Source of the DNA: Eubacteriales bacterium
Lineage (GTDB): Bacteria > Bacillota > Clostridia > Lachnospirales > Lachnospiraceae
Length of the DNA: 63,250 nucleotides
NCBI GenBank assembly: GCA_030537135.1
Contig: JAUNOP010000010.1
Location: forward strand, 1-63,250
Direction: 5' to 3'
The position numbers and the translations under genes were made by a program. The notes below the pieces were generated by a model, which saw nothing but the letters and a program-made list of their open reading frames with translations, did not search any database and was not told the origin of the DNA. Below are positions 25,832-35,444 of the stretch, piece after piece; the first letter of the stretch is position 1, and each line of letters opens with the position of its first letter.

Positions 25832-26326
25832 CTACACAGAAAAAGAAATCTCTCTTCCTGTTCTCTGATATTGATAATATCTGACTCCGGCCGCATCCAG
25901 CATACGCTTGGAGGCTCTTACTCCGGGAGAGTCCGCATACTTATCGCAGTCATACACAATGGTCTTGATCCCCGCCTGAATGATGGCCTTGGCGCATTCA
26001 TTGCAGGGAAACAGCGAAACATAGATTTTCGCCCCCTCCAGACTTCCTCCCCGATAATTGAGGATAGCATTGAGTTCACTGTGCGTGACATACAGATACT
26101 TTGTATCAAGCTCCTCTCCCTCCCGCGCCCATGGAAACTCATCGTCTGAGCAGCCCATGGGAAAACCATTATAACCCATGGAAAGAATCTTATTGTCCTG
26201 GCTGACAATGCAGGAGCCTACCTGGGAGCTTGGATCCTTGGAGCGCATCCCTGATAGAATTGCCACTCCCATAAAATACTCATCCCAGGATATGTAATCG
26301 GTTCTCTTTTCATTTGCCTTTCTCAT
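25832..26326 (-). CDS. dCMP deaminase (ComEB-like)
   Basis: A 164-residue zinc deaminase. The zinc and proton-shuttle motif is THSELNAILN, with the second motif FPCNECAKAIIQAG, plus the SSQVGSCIVS and YNGFPMGCSDDE segments of dCMP deaminases. It converts dCMP to dUMP for thymidylate synthesis. ATG 26326 is preferred because AGGA lies 9 bases before it, though a GTG two codons upstream is in frame. rpiB lies 18 bp upstream in the same unit. Confidence 0.92.
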   Translation of the reverse strand: MRKANEKRTDYISWDEYFMGVAILSGMRSKDPSSQVGSCIVSQDNKILSMGYNGFPMGCSDDEFPWAREGEELDTKYLYVTHSELNAILNYRGGSLEGAKIYVSLFPCNECAKAIIQAGIKTIVYDCDKYADSPGVRASKRMLDAAGVRYYQYQRTGREISFSV

Positions 26327-26344
26327 AAGCACGTTTCCTCTGCC

Positions 26345-26776
26345 TTATTCTGTCTCCATCTGGTCGATGCGGTTCTGATGACGCTGTGCATGGGAAAACG
26401 GCGTGTTGAGAAATGTATCTACAATTTTCACAGCAAGACCTGCGCCGACTACCCTTCCTCCAAGCGCCAGAACATTGGCGTCATTATGCTGCCTGGTGGC
26501 CTCTGCGCAGAAGCAGTCTGTGCATAAGGCAGCACGGATTCCCTTAAATTTGTTGGCAGTGATGGAAATTCCAATGCCAGTGCCGCAGATAAGGATTCCC
26601 TTATCGCACTCTCCTGACAGGATAGAACGGCAGACTGCCTTTGCATACACAGGATAATCCACAGCCTCTGTGCTGTTGCATCCAAAATCCTTGTAGGCAA
26701 GTCCCTTGTCATCCAGATATTTCAGAATCTCCTGTTTTAGTTCGTAACCGCCATGGTCACATCCAATTGCTATCAT
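26345..26776 (-). CDS. rpiB: ribose-5-phosphate isomerase B / RpiB family
   Basis: A 143-residue protein: IAIGCDHGGYELKQEIL at the start, the active-site cysteine region ILICGTGIGISITANK, then the HNDANVLALGGR signature. It interconverts ribose 5-phosphate and ribulose 5-phosphate in the pentose phosphate pathway. LacA/B relatives are the alternative, but no lactose genes are near. It lies 42 bp after the Sua5-type gene. Confidence 0.93.
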   Translation of the reverse strand: MIAIGCDHGGYELKQEILKYLDDKGLAYKDFGCNSTEAVDYPVYAKAVCRSILSGECDKGILICGTGIGISITANKFKGIRAALCTDCFCAEATRQHNDANVLALGGRVVGAGLAVKIVDTFLNTPFSHAQRHQNRIDQMETE

Positions 26777-26817
26777 AGCTTTACCCTCCTATACATTTGT
26801 ATAGCCCTTTCTAAAGG

Positions 26818-27861
26818 CTACACCTTTATTACCTTATGACCTGCTGCCTTGAGCAGCCGGTTCATAATAGCCTGACCCATTTTGGGCGTATAAAACGCCT
26901 CCGAATAAATCGCGGACACTCGGCATTCATCAAATTCGCGGAGAACCTGATATAAATGAAGCGCAATGCTCTCCTCGTCCTTTCTGCTGCCAATACTCTT
27001 GACAATCCCTGTCGGATATTGTCCTATGGTTTCCTCTGTTCCAATGATTCCTACCTGCTTTCCCTCCATGCTGGCTCTGGCAGCATATGCATTGATGGCA
27101 GCGATCACAGCCGGGATGTCTCCCTCCACAATCGCAAGATCTGCCTTTGGCGCATAATGGCGGTACTTCATTCCTGGGGCCTTTGGCGGCTCATTACTTT
27201 TTAGAAGGCCTCTGTCCAGAATAACCTCTCCCAGAAGGCTCTTAAGCATTTCCAGAGAAATATAGCCTGGACGAAGCACAGTCGGAATCTCTTCCGTAAA
27301 ATCAACAATCGTGGATTCCAGGCCAATTCCCACCTGGCCTCCATCTATAATCATGGGAATCGCCTCCCCCAGATCCTCAATCACATGGGAAGCCAATGTG
27401 GGGCTGGGTCTTCCTGAGGTATTGGCACTGGGAGCAGCAACATAGCCTCCGCCCGCGCGAATAAGCTCTCTGGCAATTTTGTGGCTCGGAAAACGCACGG
27501 CCACGCTGCCAAGGCCTCCTGTTGTCTCCAGCGGCACCTTGGCAGACTTTGGAAGAATCATGGTAAGAGGACCCGGCCAGAATTCTCTGGCAAGAAGCTG
27601 CGCCTTCTTTGGGATTGAGGCAACAATGTCAAAAATGGCCTCATAATCTGCAATATGCACAATCAGGGGATTGTCAGATGGCCTGCCCTTTGCTGCATAA
27701 ATTTTTTTGGAGGCTCTTGCATTAAGGGCATTTCCTCCAAGCCCATATACCGTTTCTGTCGGAAAAGCCACCAGCTCTCCTGCCTTCAAAAGCTCTCCTG
27801 CACGCTGTATGCTGTTCTTATCTATGGAATCCTCTGTCATTTTAATAATTTCTGCCTTCAT
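26818..27861 (-). CDS. L-threonylcarbamoyladenylate synthase (Sua5 type)
   Basis: A 347-residue protein. The N-terminal YrdC domain (LVAFPTETVYGLGGNA, KGRPSDNPLIVHI, then AAPSANTSGRPSPT) joins the C-terminal Sua5 domain (from about 230; PGMKYRHYAPKADL). It makes threonylcarbamoyl-AMP for tRNA t6A37, the precursor of the MtaB product. Start ATG 27861 has AAAGGGG 6 bases before it; the frame extends 11 codons further without an RBS. Confidence 0.93.
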   Translation of the reverse strand: MKAEIIKMTEDSIDKNSIQRAGELLKAGELVAFPTETVYGLGGNALNARASKKIYAAKGRPSDNPLIVHIADYEAIFDIVASIPKKAQLLAREFWPGPLTMILPKSAKVPLETTGGLGSVAVRFPSHKIARELIRAGGGYVAAPSANTSGRPSPTLASHVIEDLGEAIPMIIDGGQVGIGLESTIVDFTEEIPTVLRPGYISLEMLKSLLGEVILDRGLLKSNEPPKAPGMKYRHYAPKADLAIVEGDIPAVIAAINAYAARASMEGKQVGIIGTEETIGQYPTGIVKSIGSRKDEESIALHLYQVLREFDECRVSAIYSEAFYTPKMGQAIMNRLLKAAGHKVIKV

Positions 27862-27944
27862 TTTTTCCCCTTTCATGAGGCACTTGCTGGTCAATAATGG
27901 TAGATTTGGAAGTTCACTTCCAAACTTCTCTGCCTCCGCTTTCT

Positions 27945-30227
27945 CTATTGTCCATATCCTGCTGCCTGCGGCAGCTTTACAATACAGGTCTGTGAAGAGA
28001 TATCCTGAAATACCACCTCTCCAAGGCTCTTCAGATAATCTGTGTTCAGCCGATCCCCATATTTTTCCCTCTCCTTTGCTCCGAGGAAAATATAGGAAAC
28101 CTCATACTGTGTCAGAAGACTTCTCACCAGACTGTCATTGTCTGAAGTAAAGATGCTCTCCACATCTGCGCTCTTCTGATTTACATCCTCCACATCGCTT
28201 CTCCACAGCCATTCATGCACATACCAGCCAAGAATCGTGGGAAGCCCTGTCATGGCAGATACCCGGCAGTAGCCGGTATAGCTGTCTCCGTTTGCCTCCA
28301 GAACCACAGGCTGTCCCTCTACATTCCGTGAAAGCCATCGGATAGCCGCCGCATCCTCTGTATGCTCTGTCTCCAGAAAGGCTGTTGTATTGAGTCCCTT
28401 ATAGCCGCTTTTGTCCAAAATATTTCCATACCAGGAATCCACTGCCCTTCCAAAATATCCAGTAGTAGATAAAAAGCATACAAGACCGGCCGTTCCCACT
28501 GCCCGCGTCCAGCTTCTCTCATAAAGCACCAGAGTTTTTACAAGGATGTAGCCCATACAGATGCCGAACATAACAAAGGCCTGATACGTGAGCTTGAACA
28601 TGGTATTTGCTCTTGCACTGGTCGCCTCATAAATGTCCCTGACATACACCACCTCAGGAATAAAAACCAGTCCCAGCGCACAGAGTCCCAGAATCAGAAT
28701 AAAAAGATCCGGTCCCTCCAGCTCTGCCATCCACACACACACATTTTTCTTTCCCTGTTTCCACAAAAGAGAGGCAATAAACAGAATGACCATCACTGCC
28801 GGAAGCCCCCACAGAACTGCAAGCTGATGCAGCCTGGAGTGGTTCTGCGCCAGCGCCACCCCACTCACCATTGTCTCAAACTGCATGGTAAAGGGAAGAA
28901 TCACTGCTGTGGAAATTACGATCACCTCTGCCGCCTGACAGGCCGTAACCAGAAAAATTCTGCTCCACTTCCCCTGAAGCAAAACGATATTGGTAAAAAG
29001 CACCACTCCTCCTGTGACAACAAAATAGATCACAAAATCCCAGAAATTTGTCCAGTGGTAGATGCCAAGAAGCCAGGAGGCCATAAGAATATGCGGCTCC
29101 TTCAGTGCCAGAAGCACTGCCTCCTTTGTCCCTCTGGCTGCAAACTCTTCCTTTTCCTTCTGCATTTTCTGCATCCAAGCATACAAAAGCCCTATCAGGA
29201 GAAGCACAAACATAAGATTGACCACGTGCGCATGGAGATCTCCAAGAACAAAGGAATAGCAGGGGAATTCATGAATCGTCTTGTCTGTTGGAACATCTGG
29301 ATTATGTCCGATGTAGCGAGTAGCGTCTGGAAACCAGTAGCCAGTTACTTCCTCGCCCTTCCATTTCTGAATCAGAGGCAGGATAACGCCGTAGACCATA
29401 TGATGCATGTTTCCCGCGATTCCGACTCCGATTCCTGCCAAAATACCTGCAAGCGCGCCAAATCGTTTCCGACTTTTTCCGCCTTTTGCTCTCTGCCTGT
29501 CCATAAAGAGCTGATAGGTCAGCGAACAGGGAAGGGAAAATGCCATGGCAGCTACCAGCATTCTGGAAATATTATAGGTGATGGCAGGCTTTGTCCCTGT
29601 CAGCCTGCTTAAGAACACTGCAAAATACTGCCCTCCATAGTAATAGTTAATGGTACCTTCTGAATACCAGATGTCCTTTGGAGGAAGCGTGGTGCTGCGC
29701 ATCATGGCCTCCATAAAGCCGTAATCCATGAACTTTTCTGTAGAGTTCGAGGTCTCCGGACGAAAACCGGCAATATATACCCACATCAGAAAAACCAGGA
29801 AGAATAAAACCTCCTGCCAGAATATTAATTCTGTCTCTTCCCACGCAAAGCAGGAGAGTCCCTTTTTGCTTTGCATATACAAAAGCACGGCGCAGCCTGC
29901 GCTGCACAAAACCGTTACAAAAATGCAGGAAAATGTCGTGAATTTGAGAATTTTCGCAGAAACCAAAAACCAGGCAGCAAAGCCTGTGATGCTGATGCCC
30001 ACCATCTTGGAAAACATCCAGCCCTTGTCATCAAAGCCTGAAAACAGCATTCCTGTCACTGGCATAAAAACCATTCCCAGAACCCCAGCTAAAAGCCACC
30101 AGGTCAAAAAGGCGATGCTCTCCCTTCCCAAAAGGAAAAAGGACAATCCCCCCAAAAGTATAAATACCAGAGGCTTTATCAAAAGGCTCTTTTGTATTTT
30201 TTCTGCATTCTCCCTCCAGCTCTTCAT
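27945..30227 (-). CDS. polytopic DUF2298 (YYY) membrane protein, candidate glycosyltransferase
   Basis: A 760-residue protein with about a dozen hydrophobic segments. The DUF2298 core has RPETSNSTEKFMDYGFMEAM, then TLPPKDIWYSEGTINYYYGG (the YYY motif, about 180-200). A large extracytoplasmic loop and a soluble C-terminal region follow. Members are known from Chloroflexi, archaea and Clostridia; the fold resembles GT-C sugar transferases, and no activity is established. GGAGG places the start at ATG 30227 rather than 30233. The GT2 gene lies 11 bp upstream, so both are probably co-translated in one envelope glycosylation cassette. Confidence 0.8.
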   Translation of the reverse strand: MKSWRENAEKIQKSLLIKPLVFILLGGLSFFLLGRESIAFLTWWLLAGVLGMVFMPVTGMLFSGFDDKGWMFSKMVGISITGFAAWFLVSAKILKFTTFSCIFVTVLCSAGCAVLLYMQSKKGLSCFAWEETELIFWQEVLFFLVFLMWVYIAGFRPETSNSTEKFMDYGFMEAMMRSTTLPPKDIWYSEGTINYYYGGQYFAVFLSRLTGTKPAITYNISRMLVAAMAFSLPCSLTYQLFMDRQRAKGGKSRKRFGALAGILAGIGVGIAGNMHHMVYGVILPLIQKWKGEEVTGYWFPDATRYIGHNPDVPTDKTIHEFPCYSFVLGDLHAHVVNLMFVLLLIGLLYAWMQKMQKEKEEFAARGTKEAVLLALKEPHILMASWLLGIYHWTNFWDFVIYFVVTGGVVLFTNIVLLQGKWSRIFLVTACQAAEVIVISTAVILPFTMQFETMVSGVALAQNHSRLHQLAVLWGLPAVMVILFIASLLWKQGKKNVCVWMAELEGPDLFILILGLCALGLVFIPEVVYVRDIYEATSARANTMFKLTYQAFVMFGICMGYILVKTLVLYERSWTRAVGTAGLVCFLSTTGYFGRAVDSWYGNILDKSGYKGLNTTAFLETEHTEDAAAIRWLSRNVEGQPVVLEANGDSYTGYCRVSAMTGLPTILGWYVHEWLWRSDVEDVNQKSADVESIFTSDNDSLVRSLLTQYEVSYIFLGAKEREKYGDRLNTDYLKSLGEVVFQDISSQTCIVKLPQAAGYGQ

Positions 30228-30238
30228 CTCCATGCCTC

Positions 30239-30949
30239 CTAAATACTCCTCCGCAGCTTTCCAAAATCAATCACTGCCTGTTTCCCGATTCCCAGGATTC
30301 TCTTCATATTAATAGAATTCTTCCCTCCTTGTCTTGGTCGGAAGGTAATCGGGAAATAATAGACTCCCAGATGATATTTCTGATAGATCACAGTCATCAG
30401 CACATTGGAAAGATTGAATTTGTCCGGAATCTTTTCAAGCACCCTCTCCAGCTGTCTAGCTCTCATAAGACGAAACGGCGTATTCGCATCCTTTACCCAG
30501 ACGCCAAAGGCAGCAAAAAGCACCAGGCGCAAAACCCTGGTCACGAAAACTCTGAAAAGCCCATCCTGTCTGCCTCTTCTATCTCCAATTAAAAGACCGC
30601 ACTGTCTGCGCTTTTGCCAAAGCTGCCAGAATTCCTCTGGAAGCGTCTGTCCGTCAGAGTCTGTCTGAAAGATATAGTCTGCCCCTTCTCCAATTGCATA
30701 CTGATAGCCTCGAAGCAGCGTGGCTCCATGTCCCTCATTCTCTTTATTGATTCCAATCAGTCTGGGGCATCGTTCTCTTGCCTTCTCAATTTCCTCGTAG
30801 GTTTTGTCTTTACTTCCATCGTTTAAGATGACCAACCTGCTGTTTCCTCCGATTTTGTCCACAACCGGATACCATTGCTCAATCACCTTTCGGATGTTTG
30901 CCTCCTCATTGTATGCAGGCATTACAATATATAAGCTATCTTGTTTCAT
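30239..30949 (-). CDS. GT2 glycosyltransferase, Dpm1/polyprenyl-phosphate type
   Basis: A 236-residue GT-A enzyme: IVMPAYNEEANIRKVIEQW at the start, VILNDGSKDKT, the DxD-like FQTDSDGQTLPEEF and the FRLMRARQLE segment. No C-terminal transmembrane pair is seen, so it works at the cytoplasmic membrane face, probably charging undecaprenyl phosphate with a sugar. GGGAGGA marks ATG 30949, which overlaps the 3' end of the upstream membrane protein gene by 14 bp. Both neighbours are GT-C-like, so it may supply their lipid-linked donor; the sugar is unknown. Confidence 0.87.
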   Translation of the reverse strand: MKQDSLYIVMPAYNEEANIRKVIEQWYPVVDKIGGNSRLVILNDGSKDKTYEEIEKARERCPRLIGINKENEGHGATLLRGYQYAIGEGADYIFQTDSDGQTLPEEFWQLWQKRRQCGLLIGDRRGRQDGLFRVFVTRVLRLVLFAAFGVWVKDANTPFRLMRARQLERVLEKIPDKFNLSNVLMTVIYQKYHLGVYYFPITFRPRQGGKNSINMKRILGIGKQAVIDFGKLRRSI

Positions 30950-32906
30950 AGATACGAATCCTCCCATTCTCTGATGTATACGCCAGGGGATAGGAAGCAG
31001 CAATCACATCCTCCCTGCATGAGGAGCCTTCAAATTCGCTTCCCTCCTCAAAGACAATCATGGTAATCGCCTCCTCCTGAATCAGCTTTTTTAATACCTC
31101 CTCTGAGCCTGTCGTGTACATCTCCTTTGCCTTTCCTGCTCTGTAATAGGTATCATAGCCTGCTGACCACGCATAATACGGCCATCCGCAGTACAGCATC
31201 ACACCTGCGACTGTCACCTCATTCATGGAATACTCCGGAGTCAGAAGCAAATCCCTGCTGTCTGTATTTTCCCGGAGCCATGCTGTGACGTCGCTGCTTA
31301 AATTCACGCCCACTCTGTGATTTATGTCATTTCCCATCAGAATCACGCAGAAATCATAAACTCCAGTCAGCGTCAGCATAACCGCCAGAATACTAGCCGC
31401 TATGCGCGTATACCACTTTTTCCTGAAAAGCTTTGCAAGAAAGCCTGCCCATAAAAGGCTGACAAAATGCATGGAAATGATAATATACTTGTGATTTACC
31501 GTAATATCCGGGGTCAGTGAAACACTAAACGCAAAGACAAGCGGCAGCAAAAAGGCAGTGAGAAGACATCTCTCTTCCCTTTTCTGGAACCATACAAGCA
31601 CCGCAGACCCAAGAAAAACAAGGCCTGACATCCAAAACAAAAATTCAAGAACTCCGGGAATGGATTTATCCTCGCAGATAAAGCCCCACTGAAATTGAAA
31701 GCCCACAGCGCTTCCGCTGATAAAAAGTTTGGTCTGCAGCACAGACATACACACAGCCGTCACAGCTGCCGCAAGGTAATCCAGCTTCCCATTGGAATAA
31801 AAAGCCATCCCGCACAGAATCAGAAGTCCGGCAATCTCAGCCGCGCCATTCCAGAACGCACACAGCCCAAGAACAAGTCCTGCCAGAATACCAGTGCCAA
31901 GGCTTCTGCTTTTCCATGCTTCCTTTGAAAGGAGCCTTCCCTTCAGCCACAAAAGCCCGGTTTCCTCTCTGCTTACCCCTTCCTTCAGCCAATCCCAGAA
32001 AAGAAGGATGCACATGGCTGCGATAAGGAGTCCAAAGGCCAGATGGCGCTGGTTCAAATATACATTAAAATTCCAAAGTCCCCAATTTTCATTCGGCGTA
32101 TAGCCGATAAAGGAGGTATTGACAGAAAGCGTATTCCACAAATCCCCTGCCTGCACATGTTCCCACACAAACCTAAAAAAAGAAAAGGAGCTTCTGAAAA
32201 AGAAAAACACAATCGCCAGCACTCCTGCCAGAAAGCTTTGGAATATTCGGCAGCAAATCAGGTATAAAAGCATCAAAAATCCCACAAGACTTAAAATACT
32301 CACCAGATTAAAGGCCCAGTCTATGGGAAGTCCCAGGTATTCCAGATTTCCGGCCAAAAACTGAAACATAAAATGATATTTTACATCCTCTCCTCCAAAA
32401 TGGGGATATTGTGTAGGAAAATTATTTCCCCATGAAAAGGAGCGCATCATCGCTGTATGGGGAGCATAATCCCCATACACAGTGAATCCGGAATACAAAT
32501 AGCCGTCTTTTATATGAAATACGTAAAACATCATGCACGTGACAAACAGAGCTGTCACAGCAAAAAGAACCGCTTCCCTTCCAAGCCGCGTTCTGTCGCA
32601 GACCATGCAGATTCTTTTTGGAAGGCTCTGCCTGCGCAGAAAAAAAATAACAACGCACCCAAGCAGCAGCATGAGCAGATTTCCATAATAAAGAGGCTGT
32701 TGAATGCTTCCATACACACTGAACAGCCCTGACAGCAGGTACACTCCCCAGGTCATAAAAAGAATTCCGACTCCAAACCATGCCGGAGCATAGAACCACA
32801 CTGGATTGGCGCCTCCAAAATCCGCCATTTCTCTTTTGAAAAAAAATCTGCCAAGGAGTTCTCTCCCCAGCCAGATACTTATCATCAGGTAAACAATTGC
32901 AAGCAT
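30936..32906 (-). CDS. large polytopic membrane protein, GT-C-like
   Basis: A 656-residue protein with 12 or more hydrophobic helices. The motif region YGDYAPHTAMMRSFSWGNN and QYPHFGGEDVKYHFMFQFLA is laid out like the DUF2298 core of the protein at 27945: an acidic residue in an outer loop, then an aromatic motif before a helix. A soluble C-terminal domain (about 590-656) follows. It may be a distant paralogue of the YYY protein. GGAGG sets the start at ATG 32906. First gene of the three-gene cassette. Confidence 0.7.
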   Translation of the reverse strand: MLAIVYLMISIWLGRELLGRFFFKREMADFGGANPVWFYAPAWFGVGILFMTWGVYLLSGLFSVYGSIQQPLYYGNLLMLLLGCVVIFFLRRQSLPKRICMVCDRTRLGREAVLFAVTALFVTCMMFYVFHIKDGYLYSGFTVYGDYAPHTAMMRSFSWGNNFPTQYPHFGGEDVKYHFMFQFLAGNLEYLGLPIDWAFNLVSILSLVGFLMLLYLICCRIFQSFLAGVLAIVFFFFRSSFSFFRFVWEHVQAGDLWNTLSVNTSFIGYTPNENWGLWNFNVYLNQRHLAFGLLIAAMCILLFWDWLKEGVSREETGLLWLKGRLLSKEAWKSRSLGTGILAGLVLGLCAFWNGAAEIAGLLILCGMAFYSNGKLDYLAAAVTAVCMSVLQTKLFISGSAVGFQFQWGFICEDKSIPGVLEFLFWMSGLVFLGSAVLVWFQKREERCLLTAFLLPLVFAFSVSLTPDITVNHKYIIISMHFVSLLWAGFLAKLFRKKWYTRIAASILAVMLTLTGVYDFCVILMGNDINHRVGVNLSSDVTAWLRENTDSRDLLLTPEYSMNEVTVAGVMLYCGWPYYAWSAGYDTYYRAGKAKEMYTTGSEEVLKKLIQEEAITMIVFEEGSEFEGSSCREDVIAASYPLAYTSENGRIRIYETR

Positions 32907-33039
32907 ATTTTGCCTCCTAAGCAGACCCACAGCCCATCTCTGTACAGCAGCTGCACTTCTTCATTTGTCCATTATAGCAGAGATATTTCGATAAAAAAAG
33001 CCTTTCGCTGAAATTTCACATTTCTTTCACCTGCTCTGA

Positions 33040-33696
33040 TTATGACGATAAATATTCGCAGATTCCCTCTGCCACAGCCTCTGCCACCTGTTTCTGATAA
33101 TTCTCTGTTCTCAGAAGCTCTGCCTCCTCAGGGTTTGTAAGAAAGCCACATTCCACAATATTAAGAACCGCACTGCTTCTTTTTAAAAGGTAATAGCTGG
33201 TATTTCCCTTTGCCTCCCTGGGCCGCTCCACCTCCAGAAGCTGGTTCATAGATGCCTGAATACAGCGGGCAAGACTCTCTCCTTCTGTGGAGTCCCTGTA
33301 GTAAAATACCTGAGGTCCCTTTACTGAGGCATCCTCATAGCTGTTCTGGTGAATGCTGACAGCCAGAACCGGCTCGTTTTCCCCGAATATTCGGATTCTC
33401 TCCTGCATATCCTGTGCTTTTTTGTTTTTGCTGCTTTCCTCGTACAAGCCATAGTCTCCGTCTCTGGTCAATACCACGAAAAATCCTCTTTTCTCAAGAG
33501 CTTCCTTTAAAAGCAGCGAAATTTCCAGATTGATTTTTTTTTCCTGCAGGCCTCCGATTCCAATCATTCCAGGGTCCTCGCCTCCATGCCCCGGATCTAC
33601 TGCAATCACTGGTTTGTCCTGTGAAGCACTCAAGGTCTGTGCTGTCTGTCTGGATAATACATAAAAGCAAACCAGAAGAAGCGCAGCCAGAATCAT
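33040..33696 (-). CDS. cwlD: N-acetylmuramoyl-L-alanine amidase, CwlD-like
   Basis: About 218 residues: an N-terminal anchor (MILAALLLVCFYVLS), then an Amidase_3 domain with AVDPGHGGEDPGMIG (zinc His), the glutamate in KKINLEISLLL, SIHQNSYED (zinc His) and VECGFLTNPEEAELL (catalytic Glu). CwlD prepares the muramic-delta-lactam of spore cortex. The frame opens at 33732, but those codons lie in the terminator hairpin of the upstream GH18 gene; ATG 33696 has AAAAAGGA 9 bases before it. The exact start is uncertain between 33696 and 33705. Confidence 0.82.
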   Translation of the reverse strand: MILAALLLVCFYVLSRQTAQTLSASQDKPVIAVDPGHGGEDPGMIGIGGLQEKKINLEISLLLKEALEKRGFFVVLTRDGDYGLYEESSKNKKAQDMQERIRIFGENEPVLAVSIHQNSYEDASVKGPQVFYYRDSTEGESLARCIQASMNQLLEVERPREAKGNTSYYLLKRSSAVLNIVECGFLTNPEEAELLRTENYQKQVAEAVAEGICEYLSS

Positions 33697-33720
33697 CTCC
33701 ATCATTCCTTTTTTCAAAAA

Positions 33721-33770
33721 AACACCCCGCATCCTCTTTTCTAAGAATATATGATACGGGGTGTTTTCTA
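33721..33770 (-). terminator. terminator of the GH18 gene
   Basis: AAAACACCCCG and CGGGGTGTTTT form an 11-bp stem around a long, AT-rich loop of about 27 bases, with extra T residues following on the minus strand. It lies between the GH18 stop and cwlD. Confidence 0.7.
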
Positions 33771-33783
33771 CATGACTTATCTG

Positions 33784-35418
33784 TCAGGAAAGATTTTCTG
33801 TAATTGTCTGCCACACATCAGGGGTTTCAAAGCCAAGCTTCCATGCTGCCACTCCTGCGAGACCATACTTTGGAACAAGAGCAGTCTTCGCAGCAATCGA
33901 CTGGGCGTCCTCAATCCAGATTTCGCACAGATTTCCTTCATCATCCTCATATTTGCCATAGTTCTGACCTACTGTGTTATCCCAATAGGTCTCTACAGCA
34001 TGTACATTCACAACCTCCTGCGCGTCTGCCATTCCAATAGCTTCTGTATTCACAATCTGGCCTACGCTCTTCCATACCCGGCAATAAAACGGCATAGCAT
34101 TGATGGTTCTTGAGGCCGGCACCTCTGCGAGCGTGTCCTGAATGCCCTTTTCTACCCAGGGCAGAGAAGCCACGGAGCCTGCCTCTGAGCCAACATAATG
34201 CTCATCATAGCCCATAATAATTACATAATCCACAACCCTGCCCTGCTCTGCACGGTCATAATGACTAGTAAAATCCTCTGGAACCGGGTTGTCCACTGAG
34301 AGCACCAGGTTATTCTTATGCGTCTCCACAGACAGCTCTCTCAAAAACTGAAGAAAATGAGGACCAACCGCCTCGCTCAGAGACTCAAAATCTACATTAA
34401 TTCCATCGAGATTATACTGAAGCGCATACTGCACAAGCTGGTTTACTGCATTCTGTCTGGCCGAGGTACTGGAAAGAATAGCATCTGTGTCTACCTCAAA
34501 GGTAAAGTTATCCACAAGTCCCCATACCTGCCATCCTCTTGCATGGGCATTTTCCACATAGGTACTGGTGGCAATGGACTGAACATTTCCTGCATTATCT
34601 GTCAATGTAAACCATGTAGGGGAAATCACATTAATGCCGGACACATCAGCCACTGCGTCATCCAAACCATCATTCGCGAGTTCTGAGGTCACCTGATGCC
34701 ACACCATATTAATCAGTCCCTCATGAGTAATATAGGAATAGTTTTCAGAAAAGCTGCGCTCAATGCTCTGCACCTCTGGGGAAGACGCCTCCTTTTTTCT
34801 TATATAACCGATAAAGCCCTTTGCAGAGGAAACCTCATACCAGTCCTCGGTCTCTCCCACATACCACAGCTTCTCTCCAGAAAAAACACTTGTCAGAATC
34901 TTCTCCGTTACATCCGGCAGAACCCGCAGATAGGTGTTCTTCTTTGCTGTAACCAGATTGGCGTCCTTCCACTGATACTGTATCACTACACGGCTGGGAT
35001 TCTCATACACAGAAATGTCTGCATCTGTATGTTCCTTTACAAGATCGCCTGACAAATAAATATTGTTGTTTCTGCCGACCACCGGGCTTCCCGTCTCCTC
35101 GGAAAGCGGAACCTTGAGAAGCTGTGAAGGACTTGCATACAAAATCTGCTGCCCCTCCTGATCCCAGTAAAATGCCTGGTTCAGAGTGTTCTGCACAATG
35201 CCAAGAGGCAGATACACGATTCCATTTTCTATTATAGCTCTGTCTGGAATAATCTCCGATCCAAGTACAATTACAGCCTGCCCATCCTCTGCCTGTCCGT
35301 AATATTCCTGGAGATTCATCTGTTCCTTAGAAGGTAAATGTTCTAAAATCAAATATCCGCAGCCAATCACAAGGATCAGGACTGCCACTACCAGAACAGG
35401 GATTACTTTCTTCTTCAT
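33784..35418 (-). CDS. GH18 glycoside hydrolase with copper-amine-oxidase-like and SH3 domains
   Basis: A 544-residue exported protein: a transmembrane or signal helix (about 5-25), a region like copper-amine-oxidase N-domains (about 45-125), an SH3-type wall-binding domain (about 160-215), and a GH18 barrel with the catalytic DxxDxDxE motif in LDGINVDFESL near residue 355. Related YaaH/SleL-type enzymes act as N-acetylglucosaminidases on spore cortex or wall. ATG 35418 has AAGGA 8 bases before it; the upstream open frame (to 35538) is repeat DNA. Its 5' untranslated leader would be about 200 bases and contains one arm of a long inverted repeat. Confidence 0.85.
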   Translation of the reverse strand: MKKKVIPVLVVAVLILVIGCGYLILEHLPSKEQMNLQEYYGQAEDGQAVIVLGSEIIPDRAIIENGIVYLPLGIVQNTLNQAFYWDQEGQQILYASPSQLLKVPLSEETGSPVVGRNNNIYLSGDLVKEHTDADISVYENPSRVVIQYQWKDANLVTAKKNTYLRVLPDVTEKILTSVFSGEKLWYVGETEDWYEVSSAKGFIGYIRKKEASSPEVQSIERSFSENYSYITHEGLINMVWHQVTSELANDGLDDAVADVSGINVISPTWFTLTDNAGNVQSIATSTYVENAHARGWQVWGLVDNFTFEVDTDAILSSTSARQNAVNQLVQYALQYNLDGINVDFESLSEAVGPHFLQFLRELSVETHKNNLVLSVDNPVPEDFTSHYDRAEQGRVVDYVIIMGYDEHYVGSEAGSVASLPWVEKGIQDTLAEVPASRTINAMPFYCRVWKSVGQIVNTEAIGMADAQEVVNVHAVETYWDNTVGQNYGKYEDDEGNLCEIWIEDAQSIAAKTALVPKYGLAGVAAWKLGFETPDVWQTITENLS

Positions 35419-35444
35419 AAATAAAGTCCTTTCGTTTGTCGTAG

